Shown here: positions 52,893 through 63,091 of the stretch, piece after piece
Numbering within the stretch: position 1 is the first letter of the stretch
Layout of the letters: each line of letters opens with the position of its first letter
NCBI RefSeq assembly: GCF_900302455.1
Contig: NZ_ONZG01000011.1
Location: 1 to 64,000, forward strand
Length of the DNA: 64,000 bases
From: Falsiruegeria mediterranea M17
GTDB taxonomy: Bacteria > Pseudomonadota > Alphaproteobacteria > Rhodobacterales > Rhodobacteraceae
Reading direction: 5' to 3'
Notes under the pieces: model-generated
Seen by the model: the letters and a program-made list of their open reading frames with translations, nothing else
Databases searched by the model: none
Told to the model about the DNA's origin: nothing
Translations under genes and position numbers: made by a program

Positions 52893-53624
52893 TCAATTGA
52901 TTTCGGCGGTTCCTTGCGCATTGGGTGTTGGATCAAAGGCTCTGTCACGGTCTTCCCAACGGTTCTGCTGATGCCAGACCTCGCGCAGCGCAGCACCTTG
53001 TCCGACGAACCGCTGCTCCAGCCAGTCGCAAGCCCAAATGCGATCGGTACGAAAGTGGCGGAACCCACCACGCAGCTCGCACCAAGCAGCCAGCATGGTG
53101 CATTCCAGATGATAGATCAGCGCCACGGGGCGTACGACACGTTCCGTTTCCTTGTTTGCTTCGTCCCGGTACGTCAACCGCAGCTTTTGCTCTTGCCGGA
53201 TGGCTGAACGCAGACCCGATTTGGACACGCAGCCCCGTTCGGCATCGTCCAACGGGGCGCCCCAAGGCGCCACTTGCAGCCATTCCGCCGGGTCGTGCAG
53301 ATCCTCGATCTTTTGACAAATCCGTTTGGCTGCCTGTTGCAAGGCGCTGTCCCCAGTGCGCTCGAGCATCGACAGACCGACCCGCAACGCCTCCAACTCT
53401 TCCAGATCGAAGTTCAGCGGCGGCAGATCATACCCACGTCGCATCAGATAGCCCAAACCCGCCTCGCCCTCGATCGGGGTTCGCATCGCCTGCAACGCCG
53501 CAATGTCGCGGTAGATCGTGCGAACCGAAACCTCGAGCTGTTCGGCCAGCGTATCCGCCGTCACCGGCCCAGGCGCGGCGCGCAGGATCTGAATGATTTC
53601 GAAAAGGCGGTTGGATCGATGCAT
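52893..53624 (-). CDS. WYL-domain transcriptional regulator (YafY-like)
   Basis: 243 residues. The N-terminal HTH_11 winged helix starts MHRSNRLFEIIQILRAAPGP with recognition helix SVRTIYRDIAALQAM (about 33-47). A WYL domain occupies about residues 140-205 (KLRLTYRDEANKETERVVRP and LIYHLECTMLAAWCEL). The ligand of this class is usually unknown. A palindrome CTGACA-N6-TGTCAG lies 41 bases upstream, in the space shared with a small divergent gene, and may be its operator. The same core precedes the DMT gene at 25516-26364. Confidence 0.87.
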   Translation of the reverse strand: MHRSNRLFEIIQILRAAPGPVTADTLAEQLEVSVRTIYRDIAALQAMRTPIEGEAGLGYLMRRGYDLPPLNFDLEELEALRVGLSMLERTGDSALQQAAKRICQKIEDLHDPAEWLQVAPWGAPLDDAERGCVSKSGLRSAIRQEQKLRLTYRDEANKETERVVRPVALIYHLECTMLAAWCELRGGFRHFRTDRIWACDWLEQRFVGQGAALREVWHQQNRWEDRDRAFDPTPNAQGTAEIN

Positions 53625-53664
53625 CTGAGTCTCCGAGATGATCCTGACACCTTAGCACACCCCA

Positions 53665-53682
53665 CTGACAACCGGATGTCAG
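53665..53682. promoter_or_regulatory. Palindrome CTGACA-N6-TGTCAG beside the WYL regulator
   Basis: Perfect 6-bp arms with a 6-base spacer lie between the WYL regulator (start 53624) and the small divergent gene at 53730. A further CTGACA half-site lies about 20 bases to the left. It is identical in its arms to the site at 26408-26425. Confidence 0.6.
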
Positions 53683-53729
53683 GAGGCATCTGTTTTTCTC
53701 CGTCAAACACGTTTGATTGGAGAGTGCAG

Positions 53730-53927
53730 ATGTCTTCTTATGACCACACAACGCTGATGACCCTGGGCCTGGACCATTGGAGACGCCCGCGTCCGCCGAA
53801 ATCCTGGGAAATCGAGCGCAACGAAATTGCTGAACGGAAGGAAGCCAAACGCCCCCAAACACACGCACCAAAACCCCGGATCAAGCTTCGGCTCTGGCGG
53901 CCTCATAGGCCAGCATCGCCCGTTTGA
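53730..53927 (+). CDS. Small basic protein, function unknown
   Basis: 65 residues, very basic and rich in proline in the C-terminal half (RRPRPPKSWEIER; APKPRIKLRLWRPHRP). I do not recognise a family. It has a GGAGAG ribosome site about 7 bases before the ATG and a palindromic operator upstream, so it is a plausible gene divergent from the WYL regulator. Its last 47 bases overlap the 3' end of the converging ada-like gene, which weakens the case. Confidence 0.4.
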   Translation: MSSYDHTTLMTLGLDHWRRPRPPKSWEIERNEIAERKEAKRPQTHAPKPRIKLRLWRPHRPASPV

Positions 53928-54735
53928 CAGGCAGCCCCCAATGATAGCCACCCAAGCCACCAGATTTACGCAAGGCGCGGTGGCAGGGGATAATCCAGCT
54001 GATCGGGTTGCGACCCACTGCGGTGCCCACTGCACGAACTGCACGTGGGTTGCCGATGGCCTCGGCGATCTCGGAATAGGTGGTGACCTGACCGGATGGG
54101 ATGCGCAACAGCGCCTCCCATACCTTGATCTGCAAGGGCGCGCCGATCAGATAGAGCGGCGTTGGCTCCAGCCGATCGCTGGCGGCATTGAACATGTTCA
54201 AAACCCAGGGGCGCAGCCTCATCGGGTCTTCGATAAACTCGGCCTTGGGCCAACGCGACAACAGATCCTCCATTGTCGCCTCGGCCGTGGTTTCGGCCGC
54301 AAAGCCAACCCCGCAAATCCCCTTGTCGGTGCCCATGACCAACGCGGGACCAAAGGGGCTTTCGAACCAGCCCCAATAGATCACAAGACCCTGCCCATGG
54401 CGGGCGTAGTCGCCGGGGCTCATCGCCTCCCACCGGACAAACAGATCATGCAGGCGACCGGTGCCAGATAAACCCACGCTATGCGCGGCCTCAAGCGTGG
54501 TGAAATGCTCCTGCAACAATGCCTTGGCGTGGCCGAGGGTGAGGTATTGCTGGTACTTCTTGGGCGACACACCGACCCACCGTGAAAACAATCGCTGAAA
54601 ATGCGCGGGGCTCATGTTCATCTGACCCGCCAGCTGTTCAAGCGACAGGTTCCCCTCGCCCTGATCAATCAGTTCGATGGCCCGACGCATGACGCCATAG
54701 TGATAGCCCTCTTCTCCGGTGCGCATGTTCATCAC
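53881..54735 (-). CDS. Ada-like bifunctional regulator/O6-methylguanine-DNA methyltransferase
   Basis: 284 residues. An AraC-type helix-turn-helix at the N-terminus (LSLEQLAGQMNMSPAHFQRL, about residues 29-48) is joined to a DNA methyltransferase domain. The acceptor cysteine lies in IIPCHRALR near residue 240, with the GLGGYHWG loop after it. The zinc-bound phosphotriester-sensing domain of E. coli Ada, with its four cysteines, is missing. It can repair O6-methylguanine and bind DNA, but activation by methylphosphotriesters cannot work the Ada way. It is divergent from the marR gene. Confidence 0.9.
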   Translation of the reverse strand: MMNMRTGEEGYHYGVMRRAIELIDQGEGNLSLEQLAGQMNMSPAHFQRLFSRWVGVSPKKYQQYLTLGHAKALLQEHFTTLEAAHSVGLSGTGRLHDLFVRWEAMSPGDYARHGQGLVIYWGWFESPFGPALVMGTDKGICGVGFAAETTAEATMEDLLSRWPKAEFIEDPMRLRPWVLNMFNAASDRLEPTPLYLIGAPLQIKVWEALLRIPSGQVTTYSEIAEAIGNPRAVRAVGTAVGRNPISWIIPCHRALRKSGGLGGYHWGLPVKRAMLAYEAARAEA

Positions 54736-54807
54736 GATACCCTTTCACTTATTGACCTCACAGTAGCGAACTCGACCGCTGTAACGCGACCCGGAACTTG
54801 CGCAAGT

Positions 54808-54830
54808 ATTCGTCAACTCAGTTGACGAAT
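54808..54830. promoter_or_regulatory. 23-bp perfect palindrome, probable MarR operator
   Basis: The two arms ATTCGTCAACT and AGTTGACGAAT are exact inverse complements around a single C. The site lies 27 bases before the marR ATG and 72 bases from the divergent ada-like gene. Its length and symmetry fit a MarR dimer. Confidence 0.75.
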
Positions 54831-54857
54831 CAGAATTGGGTAATCTAGGATCCCGGT

Positions 54858-55307
54858 ATGACCCAAACCCTCGATCACCTGTACCAAGCCGTTCAGGCCA
54901 CCCGCCCCTTGCTGCGCAACATCACGGCAGCCGTTGAACAAGGCAGCCGCCGACACGGAGTAACCGTCGGGCAACGCGCCATCCTGGAAGGCCTATTTTT
55001 GCACCCGGATGCCACCGCCCCTTTGCTGGGTTCGGAATTGCAGATGAAGCGCCAATATGTGGCTCGCGTTCTGCAAGAAGTCGTCACAGCGGAATTGGTT
55101 GAAAAACTGCCCAACCCTGATCGTGCCCGATCATGGCGATATCGACTAACTGCCAAGGGAAAGGATGTCATTTCAGCCATCCGGGCTGACGAAACATCCA
55201 AATTGATCGCATTTGCCGAGGGGCAGACCACCGAAGACCTTAACGCATTCTGCAGGCTGCAAATCACCTTGACGCAGTATTTTGCTTTGCTCGCCAAGGA
55301 GAGCTGA
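54858..55307 (+). CDS. MarR family regulator
   Basis: 149 residues with a winged helix in the middle (LGSELQMKRQYVARVLQEVV, about residues 57-76) and wing residues DRARSWRYRLTAKG near 90-104. Long helices at both ends form the dimer. The inducer is unknown. The 23-bp palindrome just upstream should be its operator. The isochorismatase gene starts two bases after its stop, so the regulator most likely controls that enzyme and itself. Confidence 0.87.
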   Translation: MTQTLDHLYQAVQATRPLLRNITAAVEQGSRRHGVTVGQRAILEGLFLHPDATAPLLGSELQMKRQYVARVLQEVVTAELVEKLPNPDRARSWRYRLTAKGKDVISAIRADETSKLIAFAEGQTTEDLNAFCRLQITLTQYFALLAKES

Positions 55308-55308
55308 A

Positions 55309-55941
55309 ATGACAATCATCTGGATCGTAGTCGCAGCACTGACAGCCTGTGTCCTGTACGTGATCTGGGATATCCGGAGGATCGGCAAGCCGACAACCGG
55401 GCCACAGATCAACCTGTCTGCGCGCACAGAAACAGCCCTTTTGGTGATAGATATGCAGGTGGACTTTACCACTCTGCCCACCTGGACAGAGAGCGACTTG
55501 CAGCAAAACTTTGCGCAAATCTCAGCTTCGACATCAAATGCCCAGCACTCTGGTATGCCCATCATCGTAGTCCGACACGTATTCCAGGGGTGGCTGGCCA
55601 ACCTTTTGAATGGCTTGTTCAACAATGGCCGCGGAAACAATGGGTCTGATGGGCTGGGGCTTGACCCTAGACTGAGCCTGACACCAAGCGCCGAGTTCGT
55701 GAAATCAGTGGGCGATGCGTTTTCTGTACCTGAGCTTGACCGATACCTGGCCGAGCATAATGTCGGGCATTTGATCCTGACGGGGCTGGATGGCTGCCAT
55801 TGCGTCAACAAGACCGCACAAGGCGCGCGGAACCGCGGGTATCAGGTCTCGATCGATCCCGCAGCCGTGTTGGCCGCCAACCCGAAACAGTGGTCGAAAG
55901 TGAAAGACGATCTTTCGACCGCAGGCGTCGAGTTCTTGTAA
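55309..55941 (+). CDS. Membrane-anchored cysteine hydrolase of the isochorismatase family
   Basis: 210 residues. An N-terminal membrane segment (IIWIVVAALTACVLYVIW, residues 3-20) is followed by the isochorismatase-like fold. The catalytic Asp48 lies in LLVIDMQVDF, and the cysteine in LTGLDGCHCVNKTAQ near residue 163. Most family members are soluble, so the anchor is unusual. The true substrate, whether an amide such as nicotinamide or a vinyl ether, is unknown. It follows the marR gene directly. Confidence 0.82.
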   Translation: MTIIWIVVAALTACVLYVIWDIRRIGKPTTGPQINLSARTETALLVIDMQVDFTTLPTWTESDLQQNFAQISASTSNAQHSGMPIIVVRHVFQGWLANLLNGLFNNGRGNNGSDGLGLDPRLSLTPSAEFVKSVGDAFSVPELDRYLAEHNVGHLILTGLDGCHCVNKTAQGARNRGYQVSIDPAAVLAANPKQWSKVKDDLSTAGVEFL

Positions 55942-56105
55942 CCGACCCAACCAAAACGACTTGAGCGCCAGAACAGCCCAACACTTTCATTTCGGCAAGC
56001 ACAGGGACCAGCCGTGTTCTTCCTGCCGCAGGGTTCAGGGTTCTTTTATGCGATGTCCGCCTGAACGGCTTTACCCAAAGCGCCACCCACGGCATTAAGG
56101 CCATC

Positions 56106-56750
56106 ATGGCAAAGCAACTTGATTATCATACGATCCGCGAAATTTTCTCTCGGTTCCAGGCAGCAGAGCCAGAGCCCAAAGGGGAGCTGGAACATGTGAA
56201 CGTCTACACCCTGGTCGTTGCGGTAGCGCTGAGTGCGCAGGCGACGGACGCAGGTGTGAACAAGGCAACGCGGGAACTGTTCAAGATCGCGGATACACCG
56301 CAAAAGATGCTCGACCTGGGCGAAGAGGGTCTGACCGAGCATATCAAGACCATTGGTCTGTTTCGCCAAAAGGCCAAGAACGTGATCAAGCTGAGCCGCA
56401 TTCTGGTTGAGGAATACGGCGGTGAAGTGCCCAATTCCCGCGCGGCGCTACAATCGCTGCCGGGGGTGGGCCGCAAGACGGCCAATGTTGTTTTGAACAT
56501 GTGGTGGCATCAACCTGCGCAAGCCGTGGACACTCATATCTTTCGCGTCGGCAACCGATCTGGTATCGCGCCGGGAAAAGACGTCGATGCCGTGGAACGC
56601 GCCGTCGAAGACAACATTCCAGCTGACTTTCAGCTTCACGCCCATCACTGGCTGATTTTGCATGGCCGGTATCACTGTAAAGCGCGCAAGCCGATGTGTG
56701 GCACCTGCCTGATCCGCGACTTGTGCATGTTCGAGGACAAGAACCTATGA
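56106..56750 (+). CDS. nth: Endonuclease III
   Basis: DNA glycosylase/AP lyase removing oxidised pyrimidines. The 214 residues have the helix-hairpin-helix LPGVGRKTANVVL (about residues 118-130) with the catalytic Lys. The Asp follows in AVDTHIFRV (near 145). A C-terminal [4Fe-4S] motif C-x6-C-x2-C-x5-C (CKARKPMCGTCLIRDLC) ends the chain. The adenosine-kinase-type gene overlaps its stop by 4 bases. Confidence 0.95.
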   Translation: MAKQLDYHTIREIFSRFQAAEPEPKGELEHVNVYTLVVAVALSAQATDAGVNKATRELFKIADTPQKMLDLGEEGLTEHIKTIGLFRQKAKNVIKLSRILVEEYGGEVPNSRAALQSLPGVGRKTANVVLNMWWHQPAQAVDTHIFRVGNRSGIAPGKDVDAVERAVEDNIPADFQLHAHHWLILHGRYHCKARKPMCGTCLIRDLCMFEDKNL

Positions 56751-57736
56751 AGACCTATCAACTCGTCGGGATCGGTAATGCCGTTGTGGACGTAATCAGC
56801 CAATCCGATGACAGCTTTCTTGATCACATGGGGATCGAGAAGGGGATCATGCAGTTGATCGAACGTGAGCGCGGCGAAGTTCTCTATGCAGCGATGGCAA
56901 ACCGGGTTCAGACGCCGGGTGGCTCGGTCGCCAACACTATCGCGGGCGCCGGTGCGCTTGGGCTGGATGCAGCATTCATCGGCCGGGTGCATGACGATGC
57001 TCTGGGGCGTTTCTATGCCGATGCGATGAACGAGGATGGCGTCGATTTCGTCAACCCGCCAGTGCCGGGCGGTGAGTTGCCTACGTCGCGTTCGATGATT
57101 TTTGTCTCGCCCGATGGTGAGCGGTCGATGAACACCTATCTGGGCATCTCGTCCGAGCTGAGTTCCGATGACGTGTCCAAGGATGTGGCGGGCAAGTCGC
57201 AGATCATGTTCCTAGAAGGCTACCTGTTCGACAAGGACAAGGGCAAAACCGCGTTTCTCGAAGCGGCACGGGACTGCCACGAGGGCGGCGGCAAAACGGG
57301 CATAGCCATTTCCGATCCCTTCTGTGTCGAACGTCACCGCGCCGATTTCCTGTCGCTGATCGAAAACGAACTGGATTTCGTGATCGGCAACGAGGACGAG
57401 ATCAAGTCACTGTTTGAAACAGACGACCTGGAGGCAGCGCTGGCCAAGACCGCCGAAATCTGCCCGCTGGTGGTCTGCACCCGTTCGGGCGATGGCGTAT
57501 CGGTGTTGAGCGACGGTCAGCGGATCGACGTGCCGGTTGAAAAGATCGTTCCTGTCGATGCCACGGGCGCAGGGGATCAATTTGCGGCAGGGTTCCTGTT
57601 CGGCTTGGCCACGGGACGCGATCTGGAAACCTGTGCCAAGATCGGTTGCGTCTGCGCGCGAGAAGTCATCAGCCACATCGGGCCCCGCCCCGAAGCCAAC
57701 ATGCAAGACCTGCTGCGCGACGCAGGCCTGCTGTAA
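56747..57736 (+). CDS. PfkB-family sugar kinase, adenosine kinase type
   Basis: 329-residue ribokinase-fold kinase. The N-terminal PfkB pattern is LVGIGNAVVDVIS. The first signature is GGSVANTIAGAGALGLDAAF (near residue 60) and the second DATGAGDQFAAGFLFG (about 273-288), whose Asp is the catalytic base. The order and the PVPGGELPTSRSM lid resemble adenosine kinases of the bacterial type. The actual substrate, adenosine or a sugar, is not proven by sequence. It is coupled to nth by overlap ATGA. Repeat copy D begins 3 bases after its stop. Confidence 0.88.
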   Translation: MKTYQLVGIGNAVVDVISQSDDSFLDHMGIEKGIMQLIERERGEVLYAAMANRVQTPGGSVANTIAGAGALGLDAAFIGRVHDDALGRFYADAMNEDGVDFVNPPVPGGELPTSRSMIFVSPDGERSMNTYLGISSELSSDDVSKDVAGKSQIMFLEGYLFDKDKGKTAFLEAARDCHEGGGKTGIAISDPFCVERHRADFLSLIENELDFVIGNEDEIKSLFETDDLEAALAKTAEICPLVVCTRSGDGVSVLSDGQRIDVPVEKIVPVDATGAGDQFAAGFLFGLATGRDLETCAKIGCVCAREVISHIGPRPEANMQDLLRDAGLL

Positions 57737-57738
57737 CT

Positions 57739-57838
57739 GGGGGTGCACCCGCCCATCGTCGATGCCCCTCACGGGGCATCTCCTCTGGTTGGGCCGGCGC
57801 TGCGCGGGGCTACTGCCCCCCGCAGCGCGGTTGCCCCC
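57739..57838. repeat. Palindromic intergenic repeat, copy D (5' half type)
   Basis: About 100 bp immediately after the pfkB-type stop, containing only the left half of the element. The variable hairpin is GATGCCCC-TCAC-GGGGCATC (57761-57780), an 8-bp stem. A GGTTGGGCCGG block follows, then the stem GCGCTGCG/CGCAGCGC (57797-57804 with 57821-57828), extended inward by GGGGC/GCCCC. It lacks the GCTGACGCAGTCAGG block and the right terminus. Confidence 0.75.
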
Positions 57839-58671
57839 AATTGATGATGTCAGTGGACTCAATTCTCGTCTTTTCTTGGAACGCACCACACCCGGGCCAA
57901 GCGCACGCTGAGATCTGGATCGCAATTAAGCGCAAGTAGTCCAGCACACTCACCGGTGAAGCCGCGAAATTCGCTCCAACTCGGGCGACGAATCCAGATA
58001 CAATCACCTGCCCCTTCGCGTCGAACCGTACTCCAAGTGGATTTCGAACACTTGCGCGTTCCGCACCTGCCACATCAGCGCCCAAAATCGAGGTCGGCCA
58101 GCCCCATAACCTGACGTTGGAGCAACGCGCTTTAGGCCCACAGTTTACGCGGGGTTCGTCAAAACGAAGTTTGGCCAGAAATCCCGTACCCAATGTCGTT
58201 GAGCCCAAGGATATGCCCCAAAAGGCACCCAAGCGGACGAATACAAGGCACGATCAACAAAACCCGCGCCTTGGAGTCGCAGATTGCGGCCACGAAAAAG
58301 TGCCATCACCAGAATCACGACCCCCGCGTCGCAATTGTTGGTCCCGTGAGGCTGCTCTTAGTCACGGTCGAGCCTGTACGTCTCAACCTATTGCAAATCG
58401 ATCGGATGGGCGATCATGCACGCCCTGGTCAACTGCGGCGACAGGCACAGGACTACATGGTCTGCACTTTGCCGATCGATATGTATCTGACGTATCGGAA
58501 ACGCTGACAAAGGCTGATGATCCTCTGCACGACCAAGCGGCCGAGCAGCTTCAGCCCAGCATCCCTTTTTCTGCGGTTTGAGTTTCGGTAAAGCGCGCGC
58601 CTAGCCAAATCGCAAGCTCAATCAGGGTTAACTCTTTCAATGCTTCTTTGATCTGCGCACATATTGCGGCA
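57839..58671. other. Gene-poor stretch of 833 bases, no supported gene
   Basis: The area between the repeat and rppH holds several open frames of 100-150 codons on both strands, none with recognisable motifs or a good ribosome site. Base composition is less GC-biased than in the neighbours. Short protein-like pieces, such as one ending ADRYVSDVSETLTKADD near 58490-58540, hint at a decayed gene. I see no promoter or RNA motif that stands out. Confidence 0.5.
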
Positions 58672-59157
58672 TCACTTGAGGTGATCTGCAAAAAGCTCGA
58701 GTACTTGGGCATAGACCTCGCGCTTGAACGGCACGATCTCATCAATCAAATGGTCGGGTTCTTGCCATTTCCATTCGGTGAATTCCGGGTGCTCGGTTTG
58801 GATATTGACCTGATCGTCGGTACCCGTAAAGCGCAGCAGGAACCACTTCTGCTCTTGCCCGCGATATTTGCCTTTCCAGATCTTGGGCACGATGTCATGA
58901 GGCAGGTCATAGGGCAGCCAACCGTCGGTCTCGGACACCACCTCGACCAGATCCGCCGTCACACCTGTCTCTTCCCACAGCTCTCGCAGGGCCGCATCGC
59001 GGGGATCTTCGCCCGTGTCCACACCACCTTGGGGCATCTGCCAAGCGTCCTTGTACCGATCGCTACGCTGCCCGACAAAGACTTTGCCGTCGACATTCAT
59101 CAACATCAGCCCGACGCAGGGTCGATAGGGAAGTTTGGCGATTTCGTCGGGGGTCAT
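58672..59157 (-). CDS. rppH: RNA pyrophosphohydrolase RppH (Nudix)
   Basis: Removes pyrophosphate from the 5' triphosphate of mRNA, starting decay by RNase E. The 161-residue protein begins [19 protein letters not shown]. The Nudix box covers residues 44-66, with [20 protein letters not shown] and its REL-WEE core. The segment [12 protein letters not shown] just before it is typical of RppH/YgdP. Repeat pieces D and E lie on either side, at about 830 and 80 bases respectively. Confidence 0.95.
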   Translation of the reverse strand: MTPDEIAKLPYRPCVGLMLMNVDGKVFVGQRSDRYKDAWQMPQGGVDTGEDPRDAALRELWEETGVTADLVEVVSETDGWLPYDLPHDIVPKIWKGKYRGQEQKWFLLRFTGTDDQVNIQTEHPEFTEWKWQEPDHLIDEIVPFKREVYAQVLELFADHLK

Positions 59158-59236
59158 GGCTGCCTCTTCGTTACTCGAAAGTCAGTCTAGCAAATGACCG
59201 GGAACGCGGCCAAAGGCAATGCCCTGTCGTACTGCG

Positions 59237-59317
59237 GTGCCGCGCCGAGCCGAAGGCGAGGCGCCCGGCCCAACGCCGCGAGGGCCCGTCAGGGCATGAA
59301 GCGGGGGCGGGAGCGCC
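59237..59317. repeat. Palindromic intergenic repeat, copy E (3' half type)
   Basis: About 80 bp between the divergent rppH and fadH genes. It contains the GCGCCGAGCC/GGCGAGGCGC stem seen in copy B, then GCCCGGCCCAACGCCG, and ends with GCGGGGGCGGGAGCGCC, like the right terminus of the other copies. It has only the right-hand part of the element. The GCTGACGCAGTCAGG block is replaced by a diverged stretch. Confidence 0.7.
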
Positions 59318-59342
59318 TCTGGTTTACGTGGCGGGCGGTTGA

Positions 59343-61439
<2,097 letters not shown>

Positions 61440-61555
61440 CGCGCCAACACAACCCTGTGACACCTGCCCCGGGACCGACGCTTTGTCGTTTCCGGGACAG
61501 AATCGCTCCCCATATCCCACTCACGGTTTTCAAACCAACCGCCGAGAGAGGGATC

Positions 61556-63076
61556 ATGACACGTCCAGTCCGTCGCCGCCGCGCTCATAGACCCGCTGGT
61601 GCAATTTCACCGCAGATCATTACCAGCGCGCGCCGAAACATCCCCACCTATGACTTGATCAGCACCGAAGGCCTGGAGCAGATCGAGGCGCGATCGGAGC
61701 AATTGCTCCAACAGATCGGTGTCCGCTTTGTCGAAGACCCCGAAGCCCTCAGCCTGTTTCACGAGGCAGGCGCCGAGGTCCAAGGCGACCGGGTCCGGTT
61801 CCCGCCGCGGTTACTTCGGAAGGCGCTGGAAACCGCACCCAAGACTTTTCGCCAGCACGCCCGCAACCCCGAGCGTACAATCGATCTGGGCGGCAAGAAT
61901 GTTGTCTTTGGGCCCGGCTATGGCATGCCCTTTGTCAGCGATCTGGATGGCGGTCGGCGGTATGGAACAATTCGCGATTTCGAAAACCTAACCAAGCTCG
62001 TCTACATGTCGCCCTGGCTGCATCATTCGGGCGGTACCACCTGCGAGCCCACCGACCTGCCGGTGAATAAGCGCCATCTGGACATGGTCTATGCCCACCT
62101 GAAATGGAGCGACAAGCCCTTCATGGGTTCGGTCACGGCCCCGGAACGGGCCGAAGACAGCATCGAAATGGCCCGCCTTGCATTTGGGGCGGATTTTGTT
62201 GACCAAAACTGCGTGATCATGGCCAACATCAACATGAACTCGCCGCTGGTTTTTGACTATGCCATGTCCGGGGCCATCCGCACCTATGCCGCCGCCAACC
62301 AATGTCCCGTCATCGTCCCCTTTGTCCTGGGTGGCGCGACCGCTCCGGTGTCAATGATCGCCGCCGTCACCCAAGCCTATTCCGAGGTTCTGGTGGGATG
62401 TGCGTTGGCACAATTGGTCCGCCCCGGCGCACCAGTGGTCTTTGGCAACTTCGTGACCACAGTAGATCTCAAATCCGGCTCGCCCTCGTTCGGCACACCG
62501 GAATCCGCTCTCGCCTCTTACGTCGCCGGGCAACTGGCGCGCCGGGTCGGACTACCCATCCGCTGCTCGGGGGCCTTCACCAGTTCCAAGGTGCCGGACG
62601 GACAGGCCATGATGGAAAGCGTCACCGCCCTGCACGCTGCTGTCCTGAGCGGGGCCAACTTTGTGCTGCAATCGGCGGGTTGGTTGGAGGGCGCACTGAC
62701 CATGTCCTATGAGAAACTGGCCATGGACGCGGATTATTTGGGCGCCATGCATAGGTTCCTGGGCGGCCTGTCACTGGACGACGAAGCCTTTGCCATGGAC
62801 GCCTTTGCCGAGGTCGGCCCCGGCGGTCACTTCTTCGGCTGTGGCCACACCATGCGCAACTATGAAACCGCGTTCTATGACGCCGAGCTGTCCGACACCC
62901 AATCGTTCGAAACGTGGTCAGAACGGGGCAGCGCAGATTCGGTGCGGCGCGCCAATCGAAAGTGGAAAGAAGACCTGCAGCGGTACGAAGCCCCTCCGCT
63001 AGATGCAGCCATTGACGAAAGCCTGAGGGACTTCATGGATTGTAAAAAAGCCACCCTACCGGACCTTTGGCACTAG
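61556..63076 (+). CDS. MttB-family methyltransferase (non-pyrrolysine)
   Basis: 506 residues of the trimethylamine methyltransferase (MttB) family. Segments such as FGPGYGMPFVSDLDGGRRYG and HSGGTTCEPTDLPVNKRHLD (near residues 115-180) and the GHFFGCGHTMRNYETAFYD tail are typical. No in-frame TAG interrupts it, so it is the pyrrolysine-free type, whose relatives demethylate quaternary amines such as glycine betaine with a corrinoid protein. The exact substrate is unknown, and no corrinoid protein gene is adjacent. I chose the ATG at 61556 (MTRPVRRRR), which follows GAGAGAGGG. Confidence 0.87.
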   Translation: MTRPVRRRRAHRPAGAISPQIITSARRNIPTYDLISTEGLEQIEARSEQLLQQIGVRFVEDPEALSLFHEAGAEVQGDRVRFPPRLLRKALETAPKTFRQHARNPERTIDLGGKNVVFGPGYGMPFVSDLDGGRRYGTIRDFENLTKLVYMSPWLHHSGGTTCEPTDLPVNKRHLDMVYAHLKWSDKPFMGSVTAPERAEDSIEMARLAFGADFVDQNCVIMANINMNSPLVFDYAMSGAIRTYAAANQCPVIVPFVLGGATAPVSMIAAVTQAYSEVLVGCALAQLVRPGAPVVFGNFVTTVDLKSGSPSFGTPESALASYVAGQLARRVGLPIRCSGAFTSSKVPDGQAMMESVTALHAAVLSGANFVLQSAGWLEGALTMSYEKLAMDADYLGAMHRFLGGLSLDDEAFAMDAFAEVGPGGHFFGCGHTMRNYETAFYDAELSDTQSFETWSERGSADSVRRANRKWKEDLQRYEAPPLDAAIDESLRDFMDCKKATLPDLWH

Positions 63077-63091
63077 GTCGTATGGCGCACC

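Noticed and set aside
57810-58232. 140-codon minus-strand frame in the gene-poor stretch
   Set aside because: No ribosome site, no recognisable motif, and it runs into the repeat copy D region. It is more likely chance or decay than a gene.
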